64,000 nucleotides of DNA. Source: Methanomicrobiales archaeon. GTDB taxonomy: Archaea > Halobacteriota > Methanomicrobia > Methanomicrobiales > JACTUA01. The notes under the pieces are model-generated. The model saw only the letters and a program-made list of their open reading frames with translations, was not told the origin of the DNA and did not search any database. Position numbers and translations under genes: made by a program. This document shows positions 17,697 to 26,031 of this stretch, in pieces; the first letter of the stretch is position 1, and every line of letters begins with the position of its first letter. The stretch is from NCBI GenBank assembly GCA_015660865.1, contig JACTUA010000003.1:124001-188000 (forward strand), in the 5' to 3' direction.

Positions 17697-18821
17697 TTAA
17701 ACCCGCTTGGAGCTAAAATCCGACATCTTTGCCATCATGGCAAAGGTGTCTGAATATATCTTTCCCATTATCTTTACAGGATCCATCATCTCTTTCATCG
17801 GACCTGCAATGGGCATGTCCTCGAAGAAGCTATCAAAAGCTTTTTCGTACATTTTTACCCAGAGGTCATAAAATTCCTTATATCCCTTTGGATCAGTGGT
17901 TTGTTTTGTAATTTCATTGGCTTTTTGTGCGAGTTTTTCCAGTGTTGTTATCCAGGTCTTGTACACCTGCAGATAAATATTGGTGCTCTGCATGAAGTCC
18001 TCGAAAACTTCTTTTGAAGGCTGCATGGACTGGAAATCAAACACTTTGCCATAGGTCTTCTGGTAGGTTTTCAGCCACAGGTTATAAAATTCCTTGTATG
18101 CTTCAGGAGTCGCGCTTCCATGGGAGAGTTCTTCCATTTTATCAGAGAGCTCTGATATGGATTCGATCCACGGCTCGTACAGCTTGGCAAATGAATGCTT
18201 CCATAGCTTGGATATCTGCACAAAATTTTCTGAATAGATATCCGGGAGACCTGTGTAATTTTCAAATATCGCTTTTGTACCTACCGTGGCAGGCAGGGCA
18301 AGAAGGTCGTCGAATATTTTCTCATACGACTTCATCCAGACGGTATAGCACTTCTTATATTGTGCTGGATCCGGCTTGCTCTGGAGTAGCTCTCTTGTTT
18401 TCCGGGAATTCTCTTCTAACTCGGCAATCCATGACCTGTAGAGTCTGTTCGATTCCTCAGCGCTTGCCATGAATTTCTCAAGCATCCCTTTCGTGGATTC
18501 CAGCGTTGGCATTGGATAAAATGTACCAAAGGTGTTTCGGTACGTTTTCATCCACTCATCATAAAATTCCTTATACTTCTGTGGGGCGGCTTCTTTTGAG
18601 AGTTCTGCCGCCTTCTCAAACAGTTCTCCTGTGGATTCAAGCCAGGGCTTGTACAGTGTACGGTAGGACTTCTCCCACACTTTTGAGACAGTGGTATAGC
18701 TGTCAGCCGCCGTCTTGAAAATATCCTTCCTCTCTTCGTTCGCCGTTGCACCTTTCTTCTCTTCACTCTTTCTAACCAAATAATTCAACTCCTTTTTCAT
18801 TGTTTTAGGTTTTATCTTCAC
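17697..18821 (-). CDS. Large PhaE/phasin-like protein with two-fold internal duplication
   Basis: 374 helical residues built from two similar ~135-residue halves (about 45-177 and 204-337). Each half starts with an LYxPWxES segment and carries two copies of a YKxxYxxWxKxYxxxF motif; the four copies lie near residues 83-100, 155-172, 242-261 and 314-331. The same motif appears in the neighbouring 186-residue PhaE, so the proteins are related. As first gene of the pha operon it is probably a granule-surface (phasin) or synthase-scaffold protein; this is inference. The longest frame begins with GTG at 18821; the ATG at 18800 is an alternative. Confidence 0.75.
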   Translation of the reverse strand: MKIKPKTMKKELNYLVRKSEEKKGATANEERKDIFKTAADSYTTVSKVWEKSYRTLYKPWLESTGELFEKAAELSKEAAPQKYKEFYDEWMKTYRNTFGTFYPMPTLESTKGMLEKFMASAEESNRLYRSWIAELEENSRKTRELLQSKPDPAQYKKCYTVWMKSYEKIFDDLLALPATVGTKAIFENYTGLPDIYSENFVQISKLWKHSFAKLYEPWIESISELSDKMEELSHGSATPEAYKEFYNLWLKTYQKTYGKVFDFQSMQPSKEVFEDFMQSTNIYLQVYKTWITTLEKLAQKANEITKQTTDPKGYKEFYDLWVKMYEKAFDSFFEDMPIAGPMKEMMDPVKIMGKIYSDTFAMMAKMSDFSSKRV

Positions 18822-19148
18822 TCTAAACGGGGCAGTTAATAGAATAGGATTCCCATTCTCATTTCCTGCAAAGTTATAGGATGTCGGGATTGTATGTGAT
18901 ATACATGCAATCCCTTGAGAAAAGGCGATGGACTAAAAGCGTGCGAGCTTCTTTCCTTGCTCTCCCCGCATATACATAGGTGCCTATGAGGGATATAGTT
19001 ACGCATTACGGGGTTTTTTTTAAAAATTAGTTTTAATACATGTCAAAAATGTAAAAGGGGTCAATAAAAAGAATAATTCAGCGTTGAGATTGAATTGATT
19101 TTCATTAACTCCTATCAAAGAATTTACTTTCCAAGAAAAATTTGGAGA
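18822..19148. other. Promoter region of the pha operon
   Basis: 327 AT-rich bases between acs2 and the pha genes. It contains a strong dyad (separate entry), a possible minus-strand TATA (CCTATAACTT, ~18871-18880) just downstream of it, and T-rich sequence (19011-19030) that may terminate acs2. No gene seen. Confidence 0.6.
18886..18914. promoter_or_regulatory. 12-bp inverted repeat, candidate operator of the pha operon
   Basis: GGGATTGTATGT, five bases (GATAT), then ACATGCAATCCC: 11 of 12 positions pair. It lies 65-93 bases upstream of the first pha gene and immediately upstream of a TATA-like element, where an archaeal activator or repressor dimer would bind. A role in pha control is inferred. 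Confidence 0.55.
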
Positions 19149-21044
19149 TTAGTCCTCCAGCGTTGAGATATCACCTGGATCGATACCCAGCTCCTTTGCC
19201 TTGAGCACCCGTCGCATAATCTTTCCGCTTCTCGTTTTTGGTAAACTATCAACGAATTCAATCTCAGACGGCATCGCAATTGGCCCAAGTGTCATCCGCA
19301 CATGGTGGATGAGTTCTGATCTCAGTTTATCGCTTGGAGTGTGGCCAACCCGAAGTATTACGAACGCCTTCAGGATATTGCCTTTGAGAGGATCTGGTTT
19401 ACCAATCGCAGCCGCTTCGGCTACTGCACGATGGGAGACAAGGGCACTCTCGACCTCGGCAGTTCCAATATTGTGGCCTGCGACGATGATAACATCATCA
19501 GCACGCCCTAGTACCATGATGTAGCCATCTGTATCCTTAACCGCCAGGTCGCCCGCTGTGTAGGTATTCGGAATCGTGAACCAGTACTTTCGGTACCGTT
19601 CATCGTTCTTTAAAACGGTGCGGAACATGCTGGGCCATGGTTCCTTTATCACGAGAAAACCTCCCTGGCCGGTTTGAACAGGTCTCCCGTTTTTATCCAC
19701 AACATCTGCGACAACACCTGGAATCGCTTTACCGGCAAATCCGGGTTTCATCGGTTCTCCGACAAGAGTGGTTATCATATGCATACCCGCCTCTGTCTGC
19801 CACCAGGTATCTACGATGGGGCATCTCGTCTTCCCGATCACCTGGTAATGCCACTCGAAGGCCTCAGGGTTGAGTGGTTCGCCGACAGAGCCGAGGATGC
19901 GGAGAGAGCTCAAGTCATACTTATTCGGCCATTCCTCCCCCAGCTTCATGAACATGCGGATCGCCGTCGGGGCAGTATAAAATATGGTAATACATTGCTC
20001 CTCAATCAATCTCCACCAGGCCCCTGGATCCGGGAAATCGGGAGTTCGCTCGGTGATAAAGACTGTCGCACCGGCACAGAGGGGCCCGTATACGATGTAC
20101 GAATGGCCGGTAATCCAGCCAGGATCGGCGGTACACCAGTATATATCATCCTCCTTGAGGTCAAAGACGCATTTCATCGTGTGGTATACGCCAACCATAT
20201 AGCCGCCGCAGGTGTGGACCACTCCTTTTGGTGCCCCTGTTGAACCGCTGGTGTAGAGGTAAAATAATAGATCTTCTGCATCCATCACCTCGGGTTTGCA
20301 ATCAACCTCAACACCCTCCATGATCTCGTTGAAGTCGACCTCAATCTCCTGGTGGAGTTCGATGGGTGGTTCCTGTCTTCGGAGAACGATGACACGTTCA
20401 ACACTCGGTGCATTGGTTATTGCTTCATCGACGATGATCTTGAGTGGCAGGGCTTTTCCCCTTCGCATTCCAACGTCTGCCGTTATGACAAACTTTGCCT
20501 CAGCATCATTCATCCGGAAATTGAGAGCACCAGCACCAAACCCGGCAAAAACTACGTTATGGATTGCCCCGATTCGCGCACATGCCAGCATTGCAATGAT
20601 CTGTTCGGGAACGAGTGGCATGTAAATGCAGACGCAGTCGCCTCTTTTCACACCAATCTTTTTCAAACCATTTGCAAAACGCATTACTGCCTTGTAGAGC
20701 TGGTTATACGTGTAAAAGCGCCCTGCTTCACCTTCACCTCGCCAGATGAGCGCGATCTTATTTCTATTTTTACCCAGAGCGTGACGATCAAGGCAATTAT
20801 ACGTAATATTTAGCTTCCCATTGACAAACCATTTCGCGTAAGGATAATTCCAATCCCTCACCTTATCCCATGGTTTGTACCATTCAAGTTCACGGGCCAC
20901 GTTTCCCCAGAATTCATCTGGGTTGGAGAGGAACTCGCGGTAGGTCCAGTTATAATCTCGTACCCAAGCATTCTGTTTGTAACTGGGGTCGGGGCTATAA
21001 CTGGATTCCTGTCCGATTGATTTAACATCAAACTTTTCTGCCAT
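19149..21044 (-). CDS. acs: Acetyl-CoA synthetase, AMP-forming (copy 2)
   Basis: 631 residues from the ATG at 21044, chosen because GGAGGTGAT lies upstream and the start then matches copy 1 (MAEKFDVK versus MAEQFDVK). Motifs: [20 protein letters not shown] (TETG in copy 1), ILGRADDVI hinge and [10 protein letters not shown] with the catalytic lysine. It makes acetyl-CoA from acetate. It is co-oriented with and directly upstream of the pha genes, separated by a 327-base promoter region, so it may be expressed under the same conditions. It appears to be a duplicate of the convergent-side copy at 11.5 kb. Confidence 0.95.
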   Translation of the reverse strand: MAEKFDVKSIGQESSYSPDPSYKQNAWVRDYNWTYREFLSNPDEFWGNVARELEWYKPWDKVRDWNYPYAKWFVNGKLNITYNCLDRHALGKNRNKIALIWRGEGEAGRFYTYNQLYKAVMRFANGLKKIGVKRGDCVCIYMPLVPEQIIAMLACARIGAIHNVVFAGFGAGALNFRMNDAEAKFVITADVGMRRGKALPLKIIVDEAITNAPSVERVIVLRRQEPPIELHQEIEVDFNEIMEGVEVDCKPEVMDAEDLLFYLYTSGSTGAPKGVVHTCGGYMVGVYHTMKCVFDLKEDDIYWCTADPGWITGHSYIVYGPLCAGATVFITERTPDFPDPGAWWRLIEEQCITIFYTAPTAIRMFMKLGEEWPNKYDLSSLRILGSVGEPLNPEAFEWHYQVIGKTRCPIVDTWWQTEAGMHMITTLVGEPMKPGFAGKAIPGVVADVVDKNGRPVQTGQGGFLVIKEPWPSMFRTVLKNDERYRKYWFTIPNTYTAGDLAVKDTDGYIMVLGRADDVIIVAGHNIGTAEVESALVSHRAVAEAAAIGKPDPLKGNILKAFVILRVGHTPSDKLRSELIHHVRMTLGPIAMPSEIEFVDSLPKTRSGKIMRRVLKAKELGIDPGDISTLED

Positions 21045-21091
21045 GGAACCATCACCTCCGCCGTCTTCGGGCATTGCACCCTCTGCTGGTG

Positions 21092-21112
21092 CAATATATT
21101 TACTTTTCTAAA
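21092..21112 (-). promoter_or_regulatory. BRE/TATA promoter of acs2
   Basis: On the minus strand TAGAAAAGTA (BRE-like) runs into AAATATATTG, ~50 bases before the acs2 ATG. A start ~26 bases downstream would leave a leader of about 27 bases containing the strong Shine-Dalgarno. Confidence 0.5.
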
Positions 21113-21290
21113 ATCTGACACCATTGGACGTACGCAGTTGAATTAACTGGATAATCTTACCTTTTTATCAATTCACAGAAAAAATTGAAGAATTTACGGG
21201 ATAAGGGTAGGTCAGGCAATAAAAATGTAGACCGCCGGTCGATGGATCATCCGTTTCGACTCATGCCAGCTGATAGCCTAACTACCCATC

Positions 21291-21323
21291 TTTTTATATA
21301 CTTTTTATAGCCTCTTATATACC
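21291..21323 (+). promoter_or_regulatory. Promoter of tbp with three TATA-like elements
   Basis: TTTTTATATA (21291-21300), TTTTTATAG and CTTATATAC follow one another within ~33 bases. The first would place the start site next to the ATG at 21324, giving a leaderless transcript. The extra TATA boxes could allow TBP to bind over its own start site. Confidence 0.5.
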
Positions 21324-21884
21324 ATGAAAGGCAGACCCGAGGACTCCCTGAAGATCGAGAATATCGTCGCATCTGCAAAGGTGAGCGATTTCCTGGACCT
21401 CCCCACCCTCGCCGCAAAGATCAAGGACGCCGAGTACAACAAGAAGCGCTTCCCCGGTGTCGTCCTGCGGATGCAGGACCCGAAGATCGCTGCCCTCGTC
21501 TTCGGGAGCGGGAAGGTCGTGCTCACCGGCGCAAAGTCCATCGACAGCCTCTCCCGTGGCCTCGAGATCCTAGGGAACCAGCTCCGGGCCCTCTCCATCG
21601 ATATCCCGGAAGCCCTCACCTACAAGATCCAGAACATCGTCACGTCTGCCGATCTGGGATCCCCCATCAACCTGAACAAGATCGCGGTTGGGTTCAACCT
21701 CGAGATGATCGAGTACGAGCCCGAGCAGTTCCCCGGCCTCGTCTACAGGCTCGACGAGCCCAAGGTGGTCGTCCTCCTCTTCGGGTCCGGGAAACTGATC
21801 ATCACCGGCGGGAAGAAGCCCGAGGACGCGAAGAAGGCGGTCCAGAAGATCCTCTCTGACCTGACCAACCTCGGCCTCATCTGA
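21324..21884 (+). CDS. tbp: TATA-box binding protein
   Basis: A 186-residue saddle protein of two imperfect ~90-residue repeats: IENIVASAKV...PGVVLRMQDPKIAALVFGSGKVVLTGAKS and IQNIVTSADL...PGLVYRLDEPKVVVLLFGSGKLIITGGKK. It nucleates transcription initiation with TFB at archaeal promoters. The length is normal and both repeats are intact. TFE is encoded at 58.0 kb. Confidence 0.98.
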   Translation: MKGRPEDSLKIENIVASAKVSDFLDLPTLAAKIKDAEYNKKRFPGVVLRMQDPKIAALVFGSGKVVLTGAKSIDSLSRGLEILGNQLRALSIDIPEALTYKIQNIVTSADLGSPINLNKIAVGFNLEMIEYEPEQFPGLVYRLDEPKVVVLLFGSGKLIITGGKKPEDAKKAVQKILSDLTNLGLI

Positions 21885-21970
21885 ATACCCTCTTTTTCAG
21901 CCGAAGACCCGTCTCTCCCGGCGAGTGGGCATTCGCCATGAACCCCAACCTCCTTCCCACCCCGTCATTG

Positions 21971-22118
21971 TACTTTGGAAACAATGCACTTTTTTACTCC
22001 GGAAGTGGTGCAGCTCTTTCCTTCGGAAAAATGCCTCGTTTCTTTGGAAACAGCGGCCCTTATTCCTCCGGAAACGGAGCACATGTTTCTTTAAGAAACA
22101 GTGCACCTTCGTTTGCAA
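21971..22118. repeat. Degenerate ~24-bp tandem repeat array (about six units)
   Basis: A core like TCCGGAAACAGTGCAC recurs with the GGAA (or AGAA) at 21977, 22001, 22025, 22046, 22070 and 22094, that is, spacings of 24, 24, 21, 24 and 24. Two units contain dyads such as TTTCTTTGGAAAC and TTTCTTTAAGAAAC. It lies 80-230 bases upstream of a transcription-regulator gene, so clustered protein-binding sites are likely. Confidence 0.65.
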
Positions 22119-22127
22119 ATAGATGGA

Positions 22128-22137
22128 TTTATATATT
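22128..22137 (+). promoter_or_regulatory. TATA box of the HTH regulator gene
   Basis: TTTATATATT lies 61-70 bases before the ATG at 22198, immediately after the repeat array. The predicted leader (~40 bases) carries GGAGG at 22187-22191. Confidence 0.5.
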
Positions 22138-22197
22138 AATTAATAATATTTTATAGATTGGTTTTAAACAATATTATTCATCCCCTGGAGGCGTGCG

Positions 22198-22572
22198 ATG
22201 AGGCCGGAGAAGGTCATGTATTTCACGGAGAAGGAGGAGGAGTTCACCGAACTTCTCATGGGGCTCGGTCTGAAGAGGAATGTGGCAAAGGTCCTCGTCT
22301 ACCTCGCGAACACCAAGGAGTCCACCTCACGGGACATCGAGCGGGGCACAGACCTCCGCCAGCCCGAGGTCTCCATCGCCATGCGCTTCCTCACCGAGGT
22401 CAACTGGGTGAAGAGCCGGGAGAGCCGGGCAGAGAGCAAGGGCAGGCCGGTGAAGATCTACGAGCTCGCCCGGCCCATCACCGAGATCATGGACTCCATC
22501 GAGAAGGACAAGAAACGCGAGGCCAAGACCCAGCTCGACCTCATCCAGAAACTCAGGGAATACATCTCATAG
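22198..22572 (+). CDS. Winged-helix transcriptional regulator
   Basis: 124 residues. Residues ~15-90 form a winged HTH (NVAKVLVYLANTKE, STSRDIERGTDLRQPEVSI as recognition helix region, KGRPVKIYELA as the wing) and the rest is a charged helix, probably for dimerisation. It resembles small MarR/TrmB-like regulators of methanogens. The ATG is preceded by GGAGG. Its target is unknown; the repeat array upstream suggests autoregulation. Its 3' end overlaps rpiA by six bases. Confidence 0.8.
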   Translation: MRPEKVMYFTEKEEEFTELLMGLGLKRNVAKVLVYLANTKESTSRDIERGTDLRQPEVSIAMRFLTEVNWVKSRESRAESKGRPVKIYELARPITEIMDSIEKDKKREAKTQLDLIQKLREYIS

Positions 22573-23268
22573 GTTGAAGGCCCCGCTCCCGTCAGCCTTC
22601 CCCACAATCACTACCGTTTTTCCGGTAAACCGGGTGAAGAGCCCGGATGAGATCACGCCAGGAGTGGCGTCGAGGATGATCTCAAGCTTCTCCGGGTCCT
22701 TTATCGCCGGAAAGGTGCAGTCGAGGATGAAGTTCCCGTTGTCGGTGATGACCGGCCCGTCCCTGACCGATCCCTCGCGGAGGACCGGCTGCGCACCGAG
22801 ATCCTCAATGCAGCGGAGAACCGGAAGCACCGCGAAAGGCAGGACCTCGATGGGCACAACCCCGGCAAGTTTCTGGGCGCATTTTCCCTGGTCGACCACG
22901 ATGACAAGGCGTTCCGCGGCATGGGCTACACACTTCTCCCTGGTGAGGGCTCCCCCCCTCCCCTTGATGAGACGCTTATGTGAGTCGACGAGGTCCGCCC
23001 CGTCAATGGCTATATCGGGAGAGGGATGATCCTGGAGCGTGGCGAGGGGTATCCCGAGGGTGCGGGCGCGGTTCTCTGCCTGGTAAGACGTCGGGATACC
23101 GGTGATGGAGAGGCCGCCCTCTATCCGCTCCGCCAGTCGTTCCATGGCAAAAAAGACGGTTGAACCCGTGCCGAGCCCGACCACCATGCCGTCTTCTACC
23201 ATCTCGACCGCCGAACGGCCCGCCGCCCGCTTCCCCGGATCCACCCGTCTCTTCATGGAAAAGATCAT
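22567..23268 (-). CDS. rpiA: Ribose-5-phosphate isomerase A
   Basis: A 233-residue enzyme interconverting ribose-5-phosphate and ribulose-5-phosphate. Motifs: GLGTGSTVFF (phosphate loop), DIAIDGADLVD (catalytic aspartates) and IKGRGGALTREK (catalytic Glu/Lys region). It supplies pentose phosphates for nucleotides in an organism that makes ribulose phosphate by the RuMP route. The start is either 23268 or the ATG four codons later. Confidence 0.95.
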   Translation of the reverse strand: MIFSMKRRVDPGKRAAGRSAVEMVEDGMVVGLGTGSTVFFAMERLAERIEGGLSITGIPTSYQAENRARTLGIPLATLQDHPSPDIAIDGADLVDSHKRLIKGRGGALTREKCVAHAAERLVIVVDQGKCAQKLAGVVPIEVLPFAVLPVLRCIEDLGAQPVLREGSVRDGPVITDNGNFILDCTFPAIKDPEKLEIILDATPGVISSGLFTRFTGKTVVIVGKADGSGAFNL

Positions 23269-23322
23269 CTCGGCCGGGCCTTATGAACAATACGGTCCGA
23301 ACTCTGTCGCTTTCTGATCCCG

Positions 23323-24126
23323 TCAGCTTCGGTGGGGGCTCTCCGGCCCCAGGAAGAGCTTTCGCATGACGCCATCCGCGTCCCTCGCGGTGCAATCCAG
23401 GGTGATAGGCGTGATGGAGATATTCCCCTTCCTCACCGCGTGGACATCTGTCCCTTCCTCGGCATCTTCCACGAGGGGGCCGTTGATCCAGAAGTAGGGC
23501 CTGCCCCGGGGGTCCAGGCGCTTCTCGACACCGGTATGGAAGAGCTTCCGGGAGAGGCGCGTCACCTCGTAGCCGCCGCGGATCGCGGACGGGATGTTCA
23601 CGTTGATGACGTCCGCTTCCCTGGGGAAGCCCTGCCGCAGCACCACAGAGACGATATCACTGACGATCTTCTTTGCTTCCGTGAACCTCTTCCCGTACCG
23701 GCGGGGATCATCGAACTTATCGCCCTGGTCCTCCACCTGGAGGGAGAAGGCGATGGCCGGTGTCCCCTGGTTCGCGGCCTCCAGGGCGGCACCGACGGTC
23801 CCTGAGGTCATGATGGACTCGAATGAGAGGTTCTCCCCGATGTTGATCCCGGAGACCACGAGGGTGGGCTCGAGCTGGAGGGCGTAGAGGCCGATGATCA
23901 CGGCGTCCGTCGGCTTCCCCCCCACGGCAATCCCCTTCACCCCCTGGAGGTCCACGTCATGGACCCGGATGGGCTCGAAGATGGAGATCGAGCGGCCCAC
24001 AGCGCTCTGCTGGGAGGCCGGTGCGACGATGGTCACGTCGGCGAAGCCGGAGAGGGCTTCGTAGGCCGCCCAGAGCCCGGCCGAGTAGATGCCATCGTCG
24101 TTCGTGAGAAGGATCCGCGCTCTCAT
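23323..24126 (-). CDS. surE: 5'/3'-nucleotidase SurE
   Basis: ILLTNDDGIYSAGLWA at the N-terminus is the metal-binding NDDG motif of SurE; VSGINIGENL, SGTVGAALEA and VNIPS follow as expected. The enzyme dephosphorylates nucleoside monophosphates. The open frame extends upstream to 24273, but the conserved N-terminus begins at the ATG at 24126. It is divergent from mfnD, with only 56 bases between the two starts. Confidence 0.92.
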   Translation of the reverse strand: MRARILLTNDDGIYSAGLWAAYEALSGFADVTIVAPASQQSAVGRSISIFEPIRVHDVDLQGVKGIAVGGKPTDAVIIGLYALQLEPTLVVSGINIGENLSFESIMTSGTVGAALEAANQGTPAIAFSLQVEDQGDKFDDPRRYGKRFTEAKKIVSDIVSVVLRQGFPREADVINVNIPSAIRGGYEVTRLSRKLFHTGVEKRLDPRGRPYFWINGPLVEDAEEGTDVHAVRKGNISITPITLDCTARDADGVMRKLFLGPESPHRS

Positions 24127-24182
24127 CCAAGATCGTAGTTGGGGGGTCAGGCACAAGAAGGAATCGATCGTCACGGTAAAGG

Positions 24183-25091
24183 GTGAGGCATGCACAGGTG
24201 TACTGGATGAAGGCCCTCCTTGCCGAGTACACCACCTTCCACGACCCCGGCCTCGCTCCTGAAGGGGCTGCAATGCTCCGGGTTCTCTCGGAATCCTTTC
24301 AGCAGATCGGGTACGAGGTGGTCACCCCGGGGAGCGGGGACTTCGATCACGAGCTCGAACGGCTCGCTCCCGACTGCGACGTCGGGCTCGTCATCGCCCC
24401 CGATCACCTCCTCTTTGGGTTCACCCGTATCCTCGAGGAGTTCACGAAGAATATCGGGTGCAGCAGTCTCGTAACCGCCGTCTGCGCCGACAAGGTACGG
24501 ACAGGGGAGATCCTGAGGAGGCACGGGATCCCTGTTCCCGGTACCGTGGATTCCGGTCCCCGGGTGGTCAAGCCCATCCGTGGGTGCGGGTCCATAGGTG
24601 TCCGGATCACCGAGGATCCCCCCGGCGAGGAGGAATTCGCCCAGCGCTATATCGAGGGGGAACACCTCTCGGCGAGCCTGGTGGGGTCGATGAACGTCGG
24701 GGAGGCGTGCCTGTACTACTCCGGAAAGCCCCCGCTTGCCCTCGCGCTCAACCGCCAAGAGATCGAGGTGAAGGACGGGGTCTTCCATTATCTCGGGGGG
24801 GAGACACCGGTCGACCACCCGAAGAGCGACGAGATAATTGCCATTGCCCGGAAGGCCGTGACGGTCCTCGGCTGCCAGGGCTATGCGGGCGTGGACATGG
24901 TGATCGGGGACCGGATCTACGTCGTGGACGTGAACCCCAGGATCACCACGAGCATCATCGGCATCGCGGCGGTGATGGAGGAGGAGATAGCGGGTATCCT
25001 CGTAGAGGCGTCGCAGGGAAGAGGGCCGGAGAGGGTTCACCTCCATGGCCGGGTCGGGTTCACGAAAGACGGGCAGGTGACCCGGCTATGA
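24183..25091 (+). CDS. mfnD: Tyramine-L-glutamate ligase, ATP-grasp (methanofuran synthesis)
   Basis: A 302-residue ATP-grasp protein: VVKPIRGCGSIGV is the flexible nucleotide loop and YVVDVNPRITTS the metal-binding end. Size and sequence fit MfnD, which joins glutamate to tyramine in methanofuran assembly. The next gene, mfnF, overlaps it by four bases (ATGA), strongly supporting the assignment. The real N-terminus may be at MKALLAEY (24207). Confidence 0.82.
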   Translation: MRHAQVYWMKALLAEYTTFHDPGLAPEGAAMLRVLSESFQQIGYEVVTPGSGDFDHELERLAPDCDVGLVIAPDHLLFGFTRILEEFTKNIGCSSLVTAVCADKVRTGEILRRHGIPVPGTVDSGPRVVKPIRGCGSIGVRITEDPPGEEEFAQRYIEGEHLSASLVGSMNVGEACLYYSGKPPLALALNRQEIEVKDGVFHYLGGETPVDHPKSDEIIAIARKAVTVLGCQGYAGVDMVIGDRIYVVDVNPRITTSIIGIAAVMEEEIAGILVEASQGRGPERVHLHGRVGFTKDGQVTRL

Positions 25092-26026
25092 TCGGTATCG
25101 ACGTCGGTGGCGCGAACCTGAAGCTCGTTGACGGAAACCGGGTCACCATCCAGTACTGCCCTCTCTGGGAGGATGCACCGCTTACCGATCTCCTCCATGC
25201 CTTCAGGTCAGCTCATCCCGATCCCGACGCGGCCGTGGTGATGAGCGGGGAGCTCGCAGATTGCTTTGGGACAAAGCTGGAGGGCGTCAGGTTTATCGTG
25301 GAATCAGTGCAGGAGGCGTACCCCGACGCAATCTTCTACGGGATCGATGGTACCTTCCACCGTGGACCTGTCGCCCAGCTCGCAGCCGCGAACTGGCTCG
25401 CTTCCGCGGATCTCCTCCGCATGCGTTACCCCCGGGCTGTGCTCCTTGATATCGGGTCGACCACGACGGATATCATCCCCCTTCCCGAGTTCAGCCGGCT
25501 CCTCGGTCTGACCGATCTCGGAAGGCTCCAACAGGGTTTCCTTCTCTATACAGGGCTCCTCCGCACATCCCTTGCCACCCAGATCCAGACGGTGAAGGTG
25601 AAAGGTGACGAGACACCGACCTGTGCCGAGCTGTTCGCCATAGCCGCAGACGCCCACCTGGTTCTCGGACATATCACCCCGAGAACCTATACCTGCGACC
25701 CCCCCGACAGGGGTGAAAAGAACGTCGGTGCAGCCCTCCGGAGGCTCGCCCGGGTGGTCTGTGCGGACCTCGATGAGATCGGTCCCGACGGGGCAATAGA
25801 GATCGCGCGGCAGTTCTGGGAGGCCCAGCGTGACCGGATCAGGGCCGCTGCAGACAGGGTCGTGAGAGAGTGCGGAGCTGACAGCGTTGTCGTTGCAGGG
25901 ATCGGCTCCTCCCTCTTTGCCCGGGAACTCGGGGGAAGGGACCTCGCACGGGAGCTGGGAGCGGTGTCGGATGCGCTCCCCGCATTTGCGGTGAAGGAGG
26001 TGGCCCTACGAGAGGCTGGCTCCTGA
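25088..26026 (+). CDS. mfnF: Methanofuran synthesis condensing enzyme MfnF (H4MPT-linked C1-transfer protein family)
   Basis: 312 residues from the ATG overlapping the mfnD stop. MIGIDVGGANLKLVDG and LLDIGSTTTDIIPL are the two phosphate loops of the actin/hsp70/hydantoinase-A-like fold characteristic of this family. MfnF condenses the activated aminomethylfuran with gamma-glutamyltyramine. The pairing with MfnD gives a two-gene methanofuran operon. The open frame continues upstream across mfnD, but that part is out-of-frame shadow. Confidence 0.82.
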   Translation: MIGIDVGGANLKLVDGNRVTIQYCPLWEDAPLTDLLHAFRSAHPDPDAAVVMSGELADCFGTKLEGVRFIVESVQEAYPDAIFYGIDGTFHRGPVAQLAAANWLASADLLRMRYPRAVLLDIGSTTTDIIPLPEFSRLLGLTDLGRLQQGFLLYTGLLRTSLATQIQTVKVKGDETPTCAELFAIAADAHLVLGHITPRTYTCDPPDRGEKNVGAALRRLARVVCADLDEIGPDGAIEIARQFWEAQRDRIRAAADRVVRECGADSVVVAGIGSSLFARELGGRDLARELGAVSDALPAFAVKEVALREAGS

Positions 26027-26031
26027 CTGCG

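Larger units (their letters stand above)
21885..22197. other. Region between tbp and HTH regulator with degenerate tandem repeats
   Basis: 313 bases holding a repeat array (separate entry), then the promoter of the next gene. Short open frames exist on both strands across the repeats because the period is a multiple of three; none has a convincing start. Confidence 0.6.

Noticed and set aside
21971-22118. CRISPR array
   Set aside because: The repeats are degenerate, contiguous and 21-24 bases long, without unique spacers, and no cas genes are in the window.
24171-25046. A 291-codon minus-strand frame opposite mfnD
   Set aside because: The plus-strand ATP-grasp motifs are clear; the antisense frame has none.
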